Source: CAIQNR01 sp031972475
GTDB taxonomy: Bacteria; Babelota; Babeliae; Babelales; CAIQNR01
Length of the DNA stretch: 64,000 bases
Direction of reading: 5' to 3'
NCBI GenBank assembly: GCA_031972475.1
Contig: DALYEP010000001.1
Location: 1 to 64,000 of the forward strand
Both the position numbers and the translations under genes were made by a program. Shown piece after piece: positions 34,679 through 43,373 of this stretch. Each line of letters opens with the position of its first letter. Within the stretch, counting starts at the first letter, position 1. The notes beneath the pieces were generated by a model. It was given only the letters and a program-made list of their open reading frames with translations, ran no database searches and was not told the DNA's origin.

Positions 34679-35056
34679 TTATGCTGCGTCGTTCGTTTGA
34701 CTTGAATCGTTGCTTTCAGTTGTTTTTGCAGATTCATTATTACTATTACTATTGTTAGGATCAATCTTTGATTGTGAAGTTATAGTATTCTTATGATTTT
34801 TTTCATTCTCTCTAACAGTCAGGGCTAAAAGTTTACTTAACTTTTCAATATCTCCAGATAAATTATCTGTTAATTTTGATACAAATCGACCAAGAACGTT
34901 ATCGGTATCTTGTAGTTTGATGTAATAACCAGCTGCAAAAGCAGTTGCTAATTTTGTTCTTCCCCAATATTTTGCAAGTCTAGTTGCTTTGGGAGCAGCA
35001 GAAAATGCATATGTATTAAATAATGAAAGCAGTATTAATAATGATATTTTTTTCAT
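34679..35056 (-). CDS. Small secreted protein with Asn/Ser-rich tail
   Basis: 125 residues. Signal peptide (1-20, ending AFSAAP), a central amphipathic or helical part (about 25-85) and a low-complexity tail (from about 90) of Asn, Ser, Thr and Glu. The architecture recalls the 18574-19002 protein but no sequence repeat is shared. A weak aaagg site precedes ATG. It has its own terminator. No family is recognised. Confidence 0.6.
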   Translation of the reverse strand: MKKISLLILLSLFNTYAFSAAPKATRLAKYWGRTKLATAFAAGYYIKLQDTDNVLGRFVSKLTDNLSGDIEKLSKLLALTVRENEKNHKNTITSQSKIDPNNSNSNNESAKTTESNDSSQTNDAA

Positions 35057-35123
35057 ATAAAACCTTTTTATAAAAATGACTTTTTAAAATGTGCTATAAG
35101 TATAAGGATTGTTTTTGATTTGT

Positions 35124-35786
35124 CTAAATCAAAGACTTGATGAATAGTGGTAATGAAGATTGCCAAATAAGATAAGCTATTGCTCCAAGACCTAAAAATG
35201 AACCAAAAGGCAATTGTAATGTTTTTTTATTCATTCCAGATGTTATACAAATAATTCCATAAAGTGATCCTAAGCATGATCCTATTGTGAGAGCAAACCA
35301 TGCCCCATAAAACCCTACACAAGAAGCAATAAAAGAAAATAGATCAATATCACCTCTTCCCATTGCTTCTTTGCCCATAAGATGAGTAGAAAAAAAGCGT
35401 ATAGAAAAAAATAGTATAATTGCGAGAAATGTGGAAGAGACGCTTTCTGTTAATGAAATAAATAGCATATTATAATATGCTGCAATCCAGATAAATGGAA
35501 TAAGATAAGAACTGAAAATTGTTGAAATTAATAATGCATATATATCAGTAAATATTGAAATACTCAGCATAATAGTTATAAGAGAGTAACTTATGTTTAA
35601 TGGATACGCATAGTCTGTAAGAATAAAATAAAGACAAAGGCTTATAGTTTCCATTACAGGTACTAATAAGCCCAATTTTGGTTTAACAAAAAATTCTTTT
35701 ACTAGATAATAAGAAAATAAAGCAATGCATTTTATAATGATATTACAACTTATAATTGTAAAAAAATTATAAAAAAAAACTGTCAT
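35124..35786 (-). CDS. Prepilin peptidase (A24 family), short form
   Basis: 220 residues, about seven membrane segments. The two catalytic Asp sites of PilD/GspO-type peptidases are seen: 'SIFTDIYALLIS' and the GxGD motif in 'GKEAMGRGDIDLF'. The N-terminal Cys-rich methylase domain of full-length PilD is missing, so it can cleave leader peptides but the methylation step is doubtful. Its presence implies type IV pilin-like or type II-secretion pseudopilin substrates elsewhere in the genome; none is in the window. It follows rbfA after five bases. Confidence 0.83.
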   Translation of the reverse strand: MTVFFYNFFTIISCNIIIKCIALFSYYLVKEFFVKPKLGLLVPVMETISLCLYFILTDYAYPLNISYSLITIMLSISIFTDIYALLISTIFSSYLIPFIWIAAYYNMLFISLTESVSSTFLAIILFFSIRFFSTHLMGKEAMGRGDIDLFSFIASCVGFYGAWFALTIGSCLGSLYGIICITSGMNKKTLQLPFGSFLGLGAIAYLIWQSSLPLFIKSLI

Positions 35787-35791
35787 AATAA

Positions 35792-36199
35792 TTAATCAAT
35801 ATCTTTTTTAGGATCATTATTTTTTTGATGATCTTGATCTTCTAAATCATCTTTTACAGATTCAAAAAGAGATTCTAAACGATCAATCTTTTTTTGTTGA
35901 CTATCAAATTTAAAAAGAATGTCAGGAGTATAGCGACCAGGAATTTGCTTTGATAAAGCAGCTCTTAAAGAAGGCTTGTATAATTTTAATGTTTTAAGTT
36001 TTTCATTAAAAAATTCTTGTCCTTCTGGTGTATAAAAAAATACGTAGCACATTCCTTTATCTTGTGAAACTTCAACACGGCTTATAAAAAGACCAGAAAG
36101 TTCTTTGTCGTCACGAGTTGCTTCCCAATAAAGTTGAGAGATTACTTTTAAAAGAAGCGAGGCCTTTTGGGCCCGCTTAATATCTGAAACTTTTGTCAT
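35792..36199 (-). CDS. rbfA: Ribosome-binding factor A
   Basis: 135 residues. 'VSDIKRAQKASLLLKVISQLYW', 'LSGLFISRVEVSQDKGMCYVFFYT' and 'IPGRYTPDILFKFDSQQKKIDRLESL' (read in parts) follow the RbfA KH-like pattern with the AxG-type kink region. It helps mature the 16S 5' end at low temperature. One base separates it from the rpsU stop, so the two ribosome genes are one transcript. Confidence 0.9.
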   Translation of the reverse strand: MTKVSDIKRAQKASLLLKVISQLYWEATRDDKELSGLFISRVEVSQDKGMCYVFFYTPEGQEFFNEKLKTLKLYKPSLRAALSKQIPGRYTPDILFKFDSQQKKIDRLESLFESVKDDLEDQDHQKNNDPKKDID

Positions 36200-36200
36200 A

Positions 36201-36413
36201 TTAACTGTTTGAATTTGTTAACATGCGCATATAATTTTGTTTAACTGCGCGCATATGACGTTTACGACGTTTTTGTGTAGGAGGTTCAAAATAAACGATA
36301 CGTTTCATGTCTCTCACCACGCCTTCACGTTCAATTTTCTTTTTAAGTTGGCGTAGGGAGCGTTCAACGTTTCCCGTTACATGAATTACGATGTTTGATT
36401 TTGTTTTTGACAT
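36201..36413 (-). CDS. rpsU: Ribosomal protein bS21
   Basis: 70 residues. 'VTGNVERSLRQLKKKIEREGVVRDMKR' (read in parts) and the basic 'YFEPPTQKRRKRHMRA' match bS21 (N.e.sle.AlRrFkr...G...e.rrr..yekPs.kRkrk). The ribosome site aaggaag stands ten bases before ATG. A short hairpin 'cagacactgtctg' sits just upstream in the leader and might matter for its regulation, but this is speculative. Confidence 0.92.
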   Translation of the reverse strand: MSKTKSNIVIHVTGNVERSLRQLKKKIEREGVVRDMKRIVYFEPPTQKRRKRHMRAVKQNYMRMLTNSNS

Positions 36414-36523
36414 GGAGTCTCAACTTCCTTTCAACAGACAGTGTCTGCAGCGTTTATCTTTAGTTAACTTAATATCAGTAATAGTATCATTTCCGATTAA
36501 TATGTCTAGTCTAGCTTTTTTTA

Positions 36524-37900
36524 TTAGAAGGTTGCTGTCATACCCATCATGAAGGTGTTTGTGAGGTAAGCTCCTTTGCGACTTACGGGTATTTGTGCTG
36601 CTCCTCCTAAGCTTATGTTAGGGGAGAGGTCGTAGTTTAGTCCTAAATTGACAGCTCCAAACTTCCATTCTGTATCTGCTTCTAATCGGCTGATGTCATA
36701 TGCAGGGTCATTAAATACAAGAGCTAAATTATCTTGTTCGTGAGTTGCATAAATAGCTTGTACATATCCAGAAAGCTTGTCGATGAAGTAGTGAGCATTA
36801 ATACCAAAATTTCCTTGATATGAATTAGCAGGACTGCTTTTTACTGTTGTTTTATAAGGATAGAGTCCAGATTGATATAAGCTTGTAGGTACACGCATTT
36901 GTAGTGTTGTTGAAAAGTATTGAGTTGCAGTAGCTTCTCCAAATACTTCTATGGTGTCATTAAATGCAAATGCACAACCTGCAGAAATAGATACTCCGTT
37001 ATGACCATTGTTTCCAAATGGAAGAGAAAGGAGAATATCTGGATTTTTTTTGTCGCCTAAAGCTGCCGTAAAGCTTAGTGTCACATGAGGAATTATTAAA
37101 AACTGAGTCCATTTGTTATCTTTTGCTTCTTGTTGAACTGGAATATTTCCGCGATATGTTAAGGCGATTGTTGTATCTTCAATCCCCATTTGGTGCCAAT
37201 CTTGGTAATTTACACCAATTTGAGTAAGAACTTCTTGCCATTGACGAGTTAGATCATTGTAAAGTGTTAATTTGTCTGCTGCAAATTCTGTTGCTTCTCC
37301 GCTACTTCCTCCCATTGATGTAATATTTGCATTTAAAGTTTGATCAACAAGGCCTGTAATTGATTGGCGCATATCGCATACGCCTCCATAAATAGAGACT
37401 ACTACGTTTTCAAAAAGTCTTACAGACGCATTCATGCGAATTCCTGACTTTTTGTATTGTGCAGGATTAATCAAAAAACCAAAGTTTTTTGATGGATCTG
37501 CATATTCTGTAGCATTCATTGTTCCATCAACAAATGTAAAACTGGTATTAGCTATTTGACTTAATAAGGGTGCTTGCTGTTGTCCTAATGGAACATTTCC
37601 ATAACACATGGCAAGAAGTCCAATTCTTCCATATATGTCGCCAGCGGCAACTCTAATTCCATCTTGATTGTTTGCAACGTCAGTTGTTTCCATAAATAAA
37701 TTAAAAGAAACTTGAACGCGTTCTGAAATATCTCTGATAGTATCATGTGCATAGTCTGCTTTAATTTCACTATTTAAAAAATCAAAAGGATAGTTAGGTG
37801 AGATGAGGGGGACCGCATCGTTATAGTTAAGTTGTGTCCATGAGCACTCTGTCTTAGCCCAAAAGAGCAGGGCGAGAAATGCTATTAGTTTTCTTTTCAT
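36524..37900 (-). CDS. Outer-membrane beta-barrel candidate protein (paralogue of 33259-34500)
   Basis: 458 residues from ATG 37900; an in-frame GTG three bases earlier lacks support, while aagg lies nine bases before the ATG. Signal peptide (MKRKLIAFLALLFWAKTECS). The mature part has many alternating hydrophobic/polar strands, Gly/Asn/aromatic-rich, and ends in 'NTFMMGMTATF' with a terminal Phe. 'LPFGNNGHNG' is close to a segment of the 33259-34500 protein, and both begin with similar 'YFP/YPF' segments. It is probably an outer-membrane barrel. No named family is recognised. Confidence 0.65.
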   Translation of the reverse strand: MKRKLIAFLALLFWAKTECSWTQLNYNDAVPLISPNYPFDFLNSEIKADYAHDTIRDISERVQVSFNLFMETTDVANNQDGIRVAAGDIYGRIGLLAMCYGNVPLGQQQAPLLSQIANTSFTFVDGTMNATEYADPSKNFGFLINPAQYKKSGIRMNASVRLFENVVVSIYGGVCDMRQSITGLVDQTLNANITSMGGSSGEATEFAADKLTLYNDLTRQWQEVLTQIGVNYQDWHQMGIEDTTIALTYRGNIPVQQEAKDNKWTQFLIIPHVTLSFTAALGDKKNPDILLSLPFGNNGHNGVSISAGCAFAFNDTIEVFGEATATQYFSTTLQMRVPTSLYQSGLYPYKTTVKSSPANSYQGNFGINAHYFIDKLSGYVQAIYATHEQDNLALVFNDPAYDISRLEADTEWKFGAVNLGLNYDLSPNISLGGAAQIPVSRKGAYLTNTFMMGMTATF

Positions 37901-37990
37901 CACAAAAAACCTTTCTTAAATATCAGTTATGAGGTCAGTTATAGCACCTTGTTCTTGTTAACGTCAAATAACATCATATTCTTCTTATGA

Positions 37991-39199
37991 TTATTGTATG
38001 AAAAGAGGGGAAATAAGATTTTTTAAAGCAAAAAAACCTATTGTAATTGCAGTCAAAATGCCAAGCAATGTGATATAATTTTGTTTTGATTCCCATTCTT
38101 TTTTTATTTTTAACAGAGGTAATATTGCAAGTAAAAATGCAACTAATAAAAAGAGTGCTGTTAAATAAAAAAATGAATTGTCATGCAATAAACTGAAACT
38201 TGTAAAAATTCCAATACCAATTAAAAGAACGGACGTTTTTTGATTGATGATATTACCAGCTATCATAAGTTGAACAGGAATGTTACGAGCTTTTTTTGCA
38301 AAAGAAAGTAGAAGGTTGCTCGATCCCCATACCATTGAATGTAAAGTTCCTAAAATAGCAGAAAGGCATGAAATATGGATTGCCATAATAAGAAGTGGTG
38401 AATTTGGAAATAAAGATTCAAGAATTACTGGAAGCGGGCTTCCGATATTGGTTTTAAATATTTCAGCTGGGATTGCAAGAAGTAATGATGTTACAAATAA
38501 AAGATAAATAATGGCTACAATTACAACAGAGTAGGTAATTGCTTTAGGGAGATTTTTTTCTGGATTTTTAACAATATTAAAAAGAGATGCGGCAGATTCA
38601 AATCCAAAAAAACTAAAAATAACAATGTCCATTTGTGCAAACATAGGAGTGATTCCATAAGGAGCAAAAGGAACAAGGTTGCTGATGTCTGTTTTTGTTA
38701 AGCAAAGAATTGTTGTTGCAATTAATGGAAAGATGGTGCAAATGATTAAAATGTTTTGTCCAATTTGTGAAAGAGCTGCTCCTTTAATATTTAAAAGAAC
38801 TAATAAGATAAGAGTTATAATGCCTAAAATATATTCTGAACCATACGGTATAATTTCATAAATATATTGTCCTGCTGCATGTGTTAATAAACCCATTGCA
38901 ATCAAAAGTCCAAGTAAATAGCTTATGTTTGCAATAATTCCCACGGTATGGCCACCAGAATTTGAAGCATAAGTATAAAAAGATCCTTCTTGAGGATACA
39001 CCTGAGCAACTCGGGCAAAAGATTGTGCAAGTGACCAAACCCCTACAGCTACTAAAAAAAATGAAAATATGCCTACAGGGCCCATGTTGGTTGTTAATGC
39101 TGCTGGAATAGTAAAAATACCCGCTCCAATCATTGCATTCATTCCAACAATTGTTGCAGCTGCTAATCCAATTTTTTCTTTTGTCGAGTGCTGAGACAT
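37991..39199 (-). CDS. APC-superfamily amino-acid permease
   Basis: About 402 residues from ATG 39199, which has an agagga site eight bases upstream; a frame extension of nine codons is unsupported. About 12 membrane segments. The N-terminal 'VGMNAMIGAGIFTIPAAL' is the unwound TM1 substrate-binding motif (G-A-G-I-F). 'FFGFESAASLFNIVKNPEKNLPKAI' in TM6-7 is also typical. The likely substrate is an amino acid, exchanged or taken up across the inner membrane; which one is not clear. A second APC permease is at 56721-58013. Confidence 0.9.
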   Translation of the reverse strand: MSQHSTKEKIGLAAATIVGMNAMIGAGIFTIPAALTTNMGPVGIFSFFLVAVGVWSLAQSFARVAQVYPQEGSFYTYASNSGGHTVGIIANISYLLGLLIAMGLLTHAAGQYIYEIIPYGSEYILGIITLILLVLLNIKGAALSQIGQNILIICTIFPLIATTILCLTKTDISNLVPFAPYGITPMFAQMDIVIFSFFGFESAASLFNIVKNPEKNLPKAITYSVVIVAIIYLLFVTSLLLAIPAEIFKTNIGSPLPVILESLFPNSPLLIMAIHISCLSAILGTLHSMVWGSSNLLLSFAKKARNIPVQLMIAGNIINQKTSVLLIGIGIFTSFSLLHDNSFFYLTALFLLVAFLLAILPLLKIKKEWESKQNYITLLGILTAITIGFFALKNLISPLFIQ

Positions 39200-39328
39200 A
39201 TAAAATTCCTCTTTTAAATTGATCATTAAATATTAAATTTTAGTAAGGAGTATACTATAAAAAAGAGGCTAAAACTAAAAAAATAATTGATATATGTACG
39301 TTTTCTTATGATCTGATAAAATAATTAT

Positions 39329-39607
39329 ATGGAAAATACTATAAAAAACTTAGAAGAAAATCTTATTTGTTCTTATTATACAGGCGCTGTAGAACGTTCC
39401 AAAGTTTGGGTTTTGGTTTCTGCTTTACGTGGTACAGAACATGTTTGTTTTGACCGTACTCTTGATGTTCAAAATAGTGTTTTTGAATTTTTTGTTCCTG
39501 TTGCAACAGAGCATATTTTTTTAAAGATTATGGACTATTTTAAAAAAGAAGGTGTTCTTTTAACTTTAGAAAAAAAAGAAAATCGTCTTTTAAATGATTC
39601 TTTTTAA
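39329..39607 (+). CDS. Small conserved-looking cytoplasmic protein of unknown function
   Basis: 92 residues, no signal peptide. It has a mixed alpha/beta pattern with 'VFEFFVPVATEHIFLKIMDYFKKEG' (read in parts), a strand followed by a helix. The layout vaguely resembles DUF4911-type small domains, but I cannot confirm it. No strong ribosome site is seen before ATG (only A/T). It ends ten bases from the convergent gltX gene and stands alone on its strand. Confidence 0.5.
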   Translation: MENTIKNLEENLICSYYTGAVERSKVWVLVSALRGTEHVCFDRTLDVQNSVFEFFVPVATEHIFLKIMDYFKKEGVLLTLEKKENRLLNDSF

Positions 39608-39616
39608 AAATATTTT

Positions 39617-41041
39617 TTAATCAAAAGTTAATCTTTTTTTTATTGTCTCATAATCTAACAACTCTATCAGATCACCTATAGCCAATCCCTTTTCAGATCC
39701 TGTTAGTAAATATCTGATATAAGTAAATGCTTCTTTATTTGCAACACCTTTATTTGAAATTTCAGATTTTATTTTTTTAAAAAAGGCATCTTTATCATTT
39801 TCATTAAAGGCATCTTTAATGATTTCTTGTAAGGTGTTGATAATTTCAAAAGGGCTTAATCCATGAGCATGAACTTTAGAGCAGGTAGGAGATGAAAAAT
39901 AAAACATTAATAACTTTGTGCAGTCTGGGAGTGTTATCATCTCGGGTGCAATTTTTTGTAAAAGTTTTTGTAGAAATTCTTTTGAATGATTTTCAACTTC
40001 AGGAAATGCAGTTTTTATGTAAGGCATACATAACTGTAAAAGCTTTTCTGAAGGTATTTTATTTATCCATTTATGATTGACCCAGCGTAATTTTTCTACA
40101 TCATATTTAATTTGGCCAGTTGTTGAAATATGGTCAAAATTAATTGTTTGCGCAAGGTCTTTAAGAGACATAATTTCTTCTTTAAAAGATCCTCCAATAA
40201 TTGCTAAATAATTAGTAATTGCTTCTGGTAAAAATCCAGCTTCTTTAAGGTCTCTAAGAGAAAATCCAAAGTCCCGTTTTGAAAGTTTTTTGCCATCTAC
40301 ATTGCAGAGAATCGGCATATGCCAAAAAAGAGGTAATTCTTTATTGAATGCTTTATAAAGTGCTGCTTGAGATGCGGTATTACTTAGATGATCTTCGCCT
40401 CTTATAACGCATGAAATATTCATTAGCATATCATCAACGAAATTGGCAAAAATAAACGTCACAGATCCGTCTTGTCGTGTAATAGGAAAATCAGAAAAGT
40501 TTTTATAATCAAAAGTTACTACTCCATGAGCAAGATCTTTAATTTTTGTCGTCTGTGTATGATCAAGCTGCATACGCCATACAAAAGGTGTTGTCTCGCT
40601 TTTTAATTCAGATTCTTGCAGTGATAACTTAAGACATGTTCTGTCGTAACGTGGCGGCTGTTTAAGCGCTATTTGTCTTTCTCGTTTTTTTTCTAATTCT
40701 TCAACTGAGCAAAAGCATCGATATGCCAATCCTACTTTGATTAAATCTTTTAATTTTTCTTGATAAATTGTATTGCGTTGAGATTGAAAATAAGGTCCAT
40801 AACCACCATCTTTTTGAGGGCCTTCATCGGGTGTTAAAGAGAGCCAGGCTAAATCTTCTTGAATTTTTAGAGCTTCAGGATCATAATTTCGATCAGCATC
40901 GGTATCTTCTATGCGCAAAATAAACGTTCCTTGCTTTTGTTGAGCCATTAAATAGTTCATTAAAGCAGTTCTAATATTGCCCAAATGCATCATCCCTGTA
41001 GGAGCTGGCGCAAACCGGACACGTAGTGTATTTTTGTTCAT
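39617..41041 (-). CDS. gltX: Glutamyl-tRNA synthetase
   Basis: 474 residues, normal length. The class I signature is 'RFAPAPTGMMHLGNIRTAL' (HLGN form of HIGH) and 'GKKLSKRDFG' is the KMSKS counterpart. 'ILRIEDTD' binds glutamate and ATP. The C-terminal helical anticodon domain is complete. A ribosome site aaggga precedes the ATG by five bases. It charges tRNA-Glu, and perhaps tRNA-Gln if the organism uses the GatCAB route. Confidence 0.97.
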   Translation of the reverse strand: MNKNTLRVRFAPAPTGMMHLGNIRTALMNYLMAQQKQGTFILRIEDTDADRNYDPEALKIQEDLAWLSLTPDEGPQKDGGYGPYFQSQRNTIYQEKLKDLIKVGLAYRCFCSVEELEKKRERQIALKQPPRYDRTCLKLSLQESELKSETTPFVWRMQLDHTQTTKIKDLAHGVVTFDYKNFSDFPITRQDGSVTFIFANFVDDMLMNISCVIRGEDHLSNTASQAALYKAFNKELPLFWHMPILCNVDGKKLSKRDFGFSLRDLKEAGFLPEAITNYLAIIGGSFKEEIMSLKDLAQTINFDHISTTGQIKYDVEKLRWVNHKWINKIPSEKLLQLCMPYIKTAFPEVENHSKEFLQKLLQKIAPEMITLPDCTKLLMFYFSSPTCSKVHAHGLSPFEIINTLQEIIKDAFNENDKDAFFKKIKSEISNKGVANKEAFTYIRYLLTGSEKGLAIGDLIELLDYETIKKRLTFD

Positions 41042-41226
41042 AGATTCCCTTAAAAAGCCTTATGTGATTAGAGGTTTTAGGATAGCGTTATCTTATAATC
41101 CCGTCTACTGTTTTTCTGATAGTAAAAGGTTTTTTGTAGATAATTTTTGACAAAAAATTAGTCTGTTTGTTAATGTTGTTGCCAAATCTTGGTCGTAATC
41201 ATTTCAAAAAAAAGGGAGAAATACGA

Positions 41227-41508
41227 ATGAGCCAATGTTTGCGAATAACATTTGTTGTTGAAAATGGTTTAAAGCAGTCTCTTTCTGAGGCTATTCAAAA
41301 AGAGGCTAAAAAATTACAATTAGAAGGCGTTATACAGGCTGTTCAATCGGATAAATTAAGTGTTGTTGCTTGCGGGCTTTCAGATCAAATTGAAGATTTT
41401 TTGGATCTTGTATATAAACAGCTTGCGCTTAAAAAATGTGATGATCTTGAAATAGAGCCTCTTTTGAAAGATAAAGACTATCGAGGCGTTTTTAGAATTA
41501 TTGAATAA
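41227..41508 (+). CDS. Acylphosphatase-like small protein, catalytic residues not seen
   Basis: 93 residues from ATG 41227, which has an aaagggag site eight bases upstream. 'LRITFVVENGLKQSLSEAIQKEAKKLQLEG' (read in parts) and 'DQIEDFLDLVYKQL' follow the beta-alpha-beta pattern of acylphosphatase (v.G.VQGVgFR....A..lgl.G.V....). The Arg of GFR and the Asn of the next strand are replaced. The protein is therefore either an inactive relative or an unrelated ferredoxin-like fold. Confidence 0.5.
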   Translation: MSQCLRITFVVENGLKQSLSEAIQKEAKKLQLEGVIQAVQSDKLSVVACGLSDQIEDFLDLVYKQLALKKCDDLEIEPLLKDKDYRGVFRIIE

Positions 41509-41728
41509 TAATAAAATTGATTAACATTATTTCTGACTCTAATTTACTATTATTTTTTAATATTTATTATGAATAAGACAATTATTATTTATCTTTATTT
41601 AGCATATACTTATAAATATTTAATTCAGTATTAATCTGTTATTTTTAATGCAATTTTAAGCTTATTTTTTCTTAAATTTTTAATATGTTTGTATTTTATA
41701 ATTGAAAGATTATTTAGAGGGTTTTTTA
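41509..41728. other. Non-coding AT-rich spacer
   Basis: This 220-base stretch between the acylphosphatase-like gene and the ABC exporter is about 85% A+T, without an obvious hairpin, tRNA or promoter of good quality. I see nothing assignable in it. Confidence 0.6.
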
Positions 41729-42484
41729 ATGGATAATGTCTTGTTGCAAATATCGTCTGTTACTAAAAAATATAGCGATGGGAAAATTGATATAGAAGCT
41801 CTTAAAGGGGTGAATCTTTCTATTTATAAAGGAGAGGTTTTAACATTGCTTGGCATTAATGGTGCTGGCAAAACTACATTATCTTCTATTATTGCAAGTA
41901 TTCATCCTGCTACAGCTGGTGATATTTTAAAAAATGGTGTTTCAATTTATAAAAATGTTGTTGATTATCGTAAGACAATTGGTTTTTGTCCTCAAAAGCC
42001 AAATATAGACATGATGCTCTCTTTAGAGGAAAATTTATTTTTTACTGGTCTTTATTTTGGATTGTCAAAAGCTGATATTCAAGAACGTACCGAGTATTTA
42101 CTTAACAAGTTTGGCTTAATCAAGTATCGTTTTTCTAAAGGGTCAATTCTTTCTGGCGGTTACAAACAACGTTTTTTACTTGCAAGAACATTAATGCATA
42201 AACCTAAATTGGTAATTCTTGATGAGCCTACTGTTGGCCTTGATCCACATGTACGTCGAGATATTTGGGATATTATTAAGGATCTTAAAAAAGATGGAAT
42301 AACAGTTCTTTTAACAACACATTATCTTGACGAAGCAGAAAAGTTATCAGATAGGGTATGCGTTTTAGATAAAGGAGTTATTCAAATTATTGATACTCCA
42401 GAAAATTTAATGAAGATGCATAATCAAAAAAATTTAGAAGATGTTTTTGTAAGATTGATAGAATCATCAAAAAGAGAAAGCTAA
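41729..42484 (+). CDS. ABC-2-type exporter ATP-binding protein
   Basis: 251 residues from ATG 41729 (gaggg site eight bases upstream). Walker A 'GINGAGKTTL', Q-loop 'GFCPQKP', signature 'LSGGYKQR' (a variant of LSGGQ), Walker B 'LVILDEPTVGLDPH' and the switch His in 'LLTTHYLDEAEKLSD' are all present. With the next gene it forms an ABC-2 exporter of the DrrA/NodI type, which moves lipids, polysaccharides or drugs. The cargo is unknown. Confidence 0.93.
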   Translation: MDNVLLQISSVTKKYSDGKIDIEALKGVNLSIYKGEVLTLLGINGAGKTTLSSIIASIHPATAGDILKNGVSIYKNVVDYRKTIGFCPQKPNIDMMLSLEENLFFTGLYFGLSKADIQERTEYLLNKFGLIKYRFSKGSILSGGYKQRFLLARTLMHKPKLVILDEPTVGLDPHVRRDIWDIIKDLKKDGITVLLTTHYLDEAEKLSDRVCVLDKGVIQIIDTPENLMKMHNQKNLEDVFVRLIESSKRES

Positions 42485-42511
42485 TAAATATAATTAGTAA
42501 GGAAATGGTAT

Positions 42512-43291
42512 ATGTTAACAAGTTTAAAAACATTTTGTGCATTAATTAGAAGAGATATGAAAGTTTTTAGATGGGCATTTGTTGATCGATTAATCAATGC
42601 ATGTATATGGGTTGTTATTAATGGTTTTATTTCACAGTATATTTTTTCAAAAATGGGCATTCAATCAGGGTATGGTTCATTCATGGCATGTGGCATCATT
42701 ATTAGTAATGGGATTTTTGATATTTTGGGTAATACAACTCGTTTAATTAGTGATATAGAGGGAGATAAAACTATTGATTATGAACTTACTTTACCTCTTC
42801 CTCATTGGCTTGGTATCACGCGTATAGCACTTGTTAATGCTTTTCAGTCCATGTCTGTTTCGATTTTAATTTTCCCATTGGCAAAGTTACTTCTGAGAGA
42901 TAATTTTTTATTATCATCTGTTATGTGGGGAAGATTTTTCACCATTTTTGTAGTTGCGCATTTGTTTTATGGATATAGTTCCCTTGTTATAGCAAGTTAT
43001 ATGAAAAACTTGTGGGGTATAGAAAATATTTGGTCTCGATTTATTTATCCTTTATGGGTTGTTGGCGGATTTCAATTTAGTTGGAAAACATTGCATAGCG
43101 TGGCTCCTTCGTTTTCTTATTTTAATTTGCTCAATCCTTTAGTTATGTGCTTTGAAGGTATTAGGGGATCTGTTTTTGGGCAAGAAGGCTTTGTGTCTTT
43201 TTGGATTTGTTTTTTGTCTTTGATTTGTTGGACAATTATATTTGGATATATCGGTACAAAGCGAATGATGCGTAGACTTGATTGTGTATAA
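42512..43291 (+). CDS. ABC-2-type exporter permease
   Basis: 259 residues with about six membrane segments and a short N-terminal amphipathic part (RRDMKVFRWAF), typical of ABC-2 membrane subunits (DrrB/NodJ type). 'YPLWVVGGFQFSWKTL' resembles the region around the fifth helix of that family. It follows the ATPase gene after 27 bases, so they are partners. A TATAAT-like element at its end (43287-43292) could serve bamA, but the -35 is poor. Confidence 0.85.
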   Translation: MLTSLKTFCALIRRDMKVFRWAFVDRLINACIWVVINGFISQYIFSKMGIQSGYGSFMACGIIISNGIFDILGNTTRLISDIEGDKTIDYELTLPLPHWLGITRIALVNAFQSMSVSILIFPLAKLLLRDNFLLSSVMWGRFFTIFVVAHLFYGYSSLVIASYMKNLWGIENIWSRFIYPLWVVGGFQFSWKTLHSVAPSFSYFNLLNPLVMCFEGIRGSVFGQEGFVSFWICFLSLICWTIIFGYIGTKRMMRRLDCV

Positions 43292-43373
43292 TAGATTTTT
43301 TTCTTCTGGGCATGATTCGGTCTTCCTGATAGAATAAAAAACATCCATTCTATCAAAGTAAGGTATCGTTGCC

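Noticed and set aside
41509..41728. Small RNA or regulatory element in the spacer before the ABC exporter
   Set aside because: No stable pairing or conserved motif could be found by eye.
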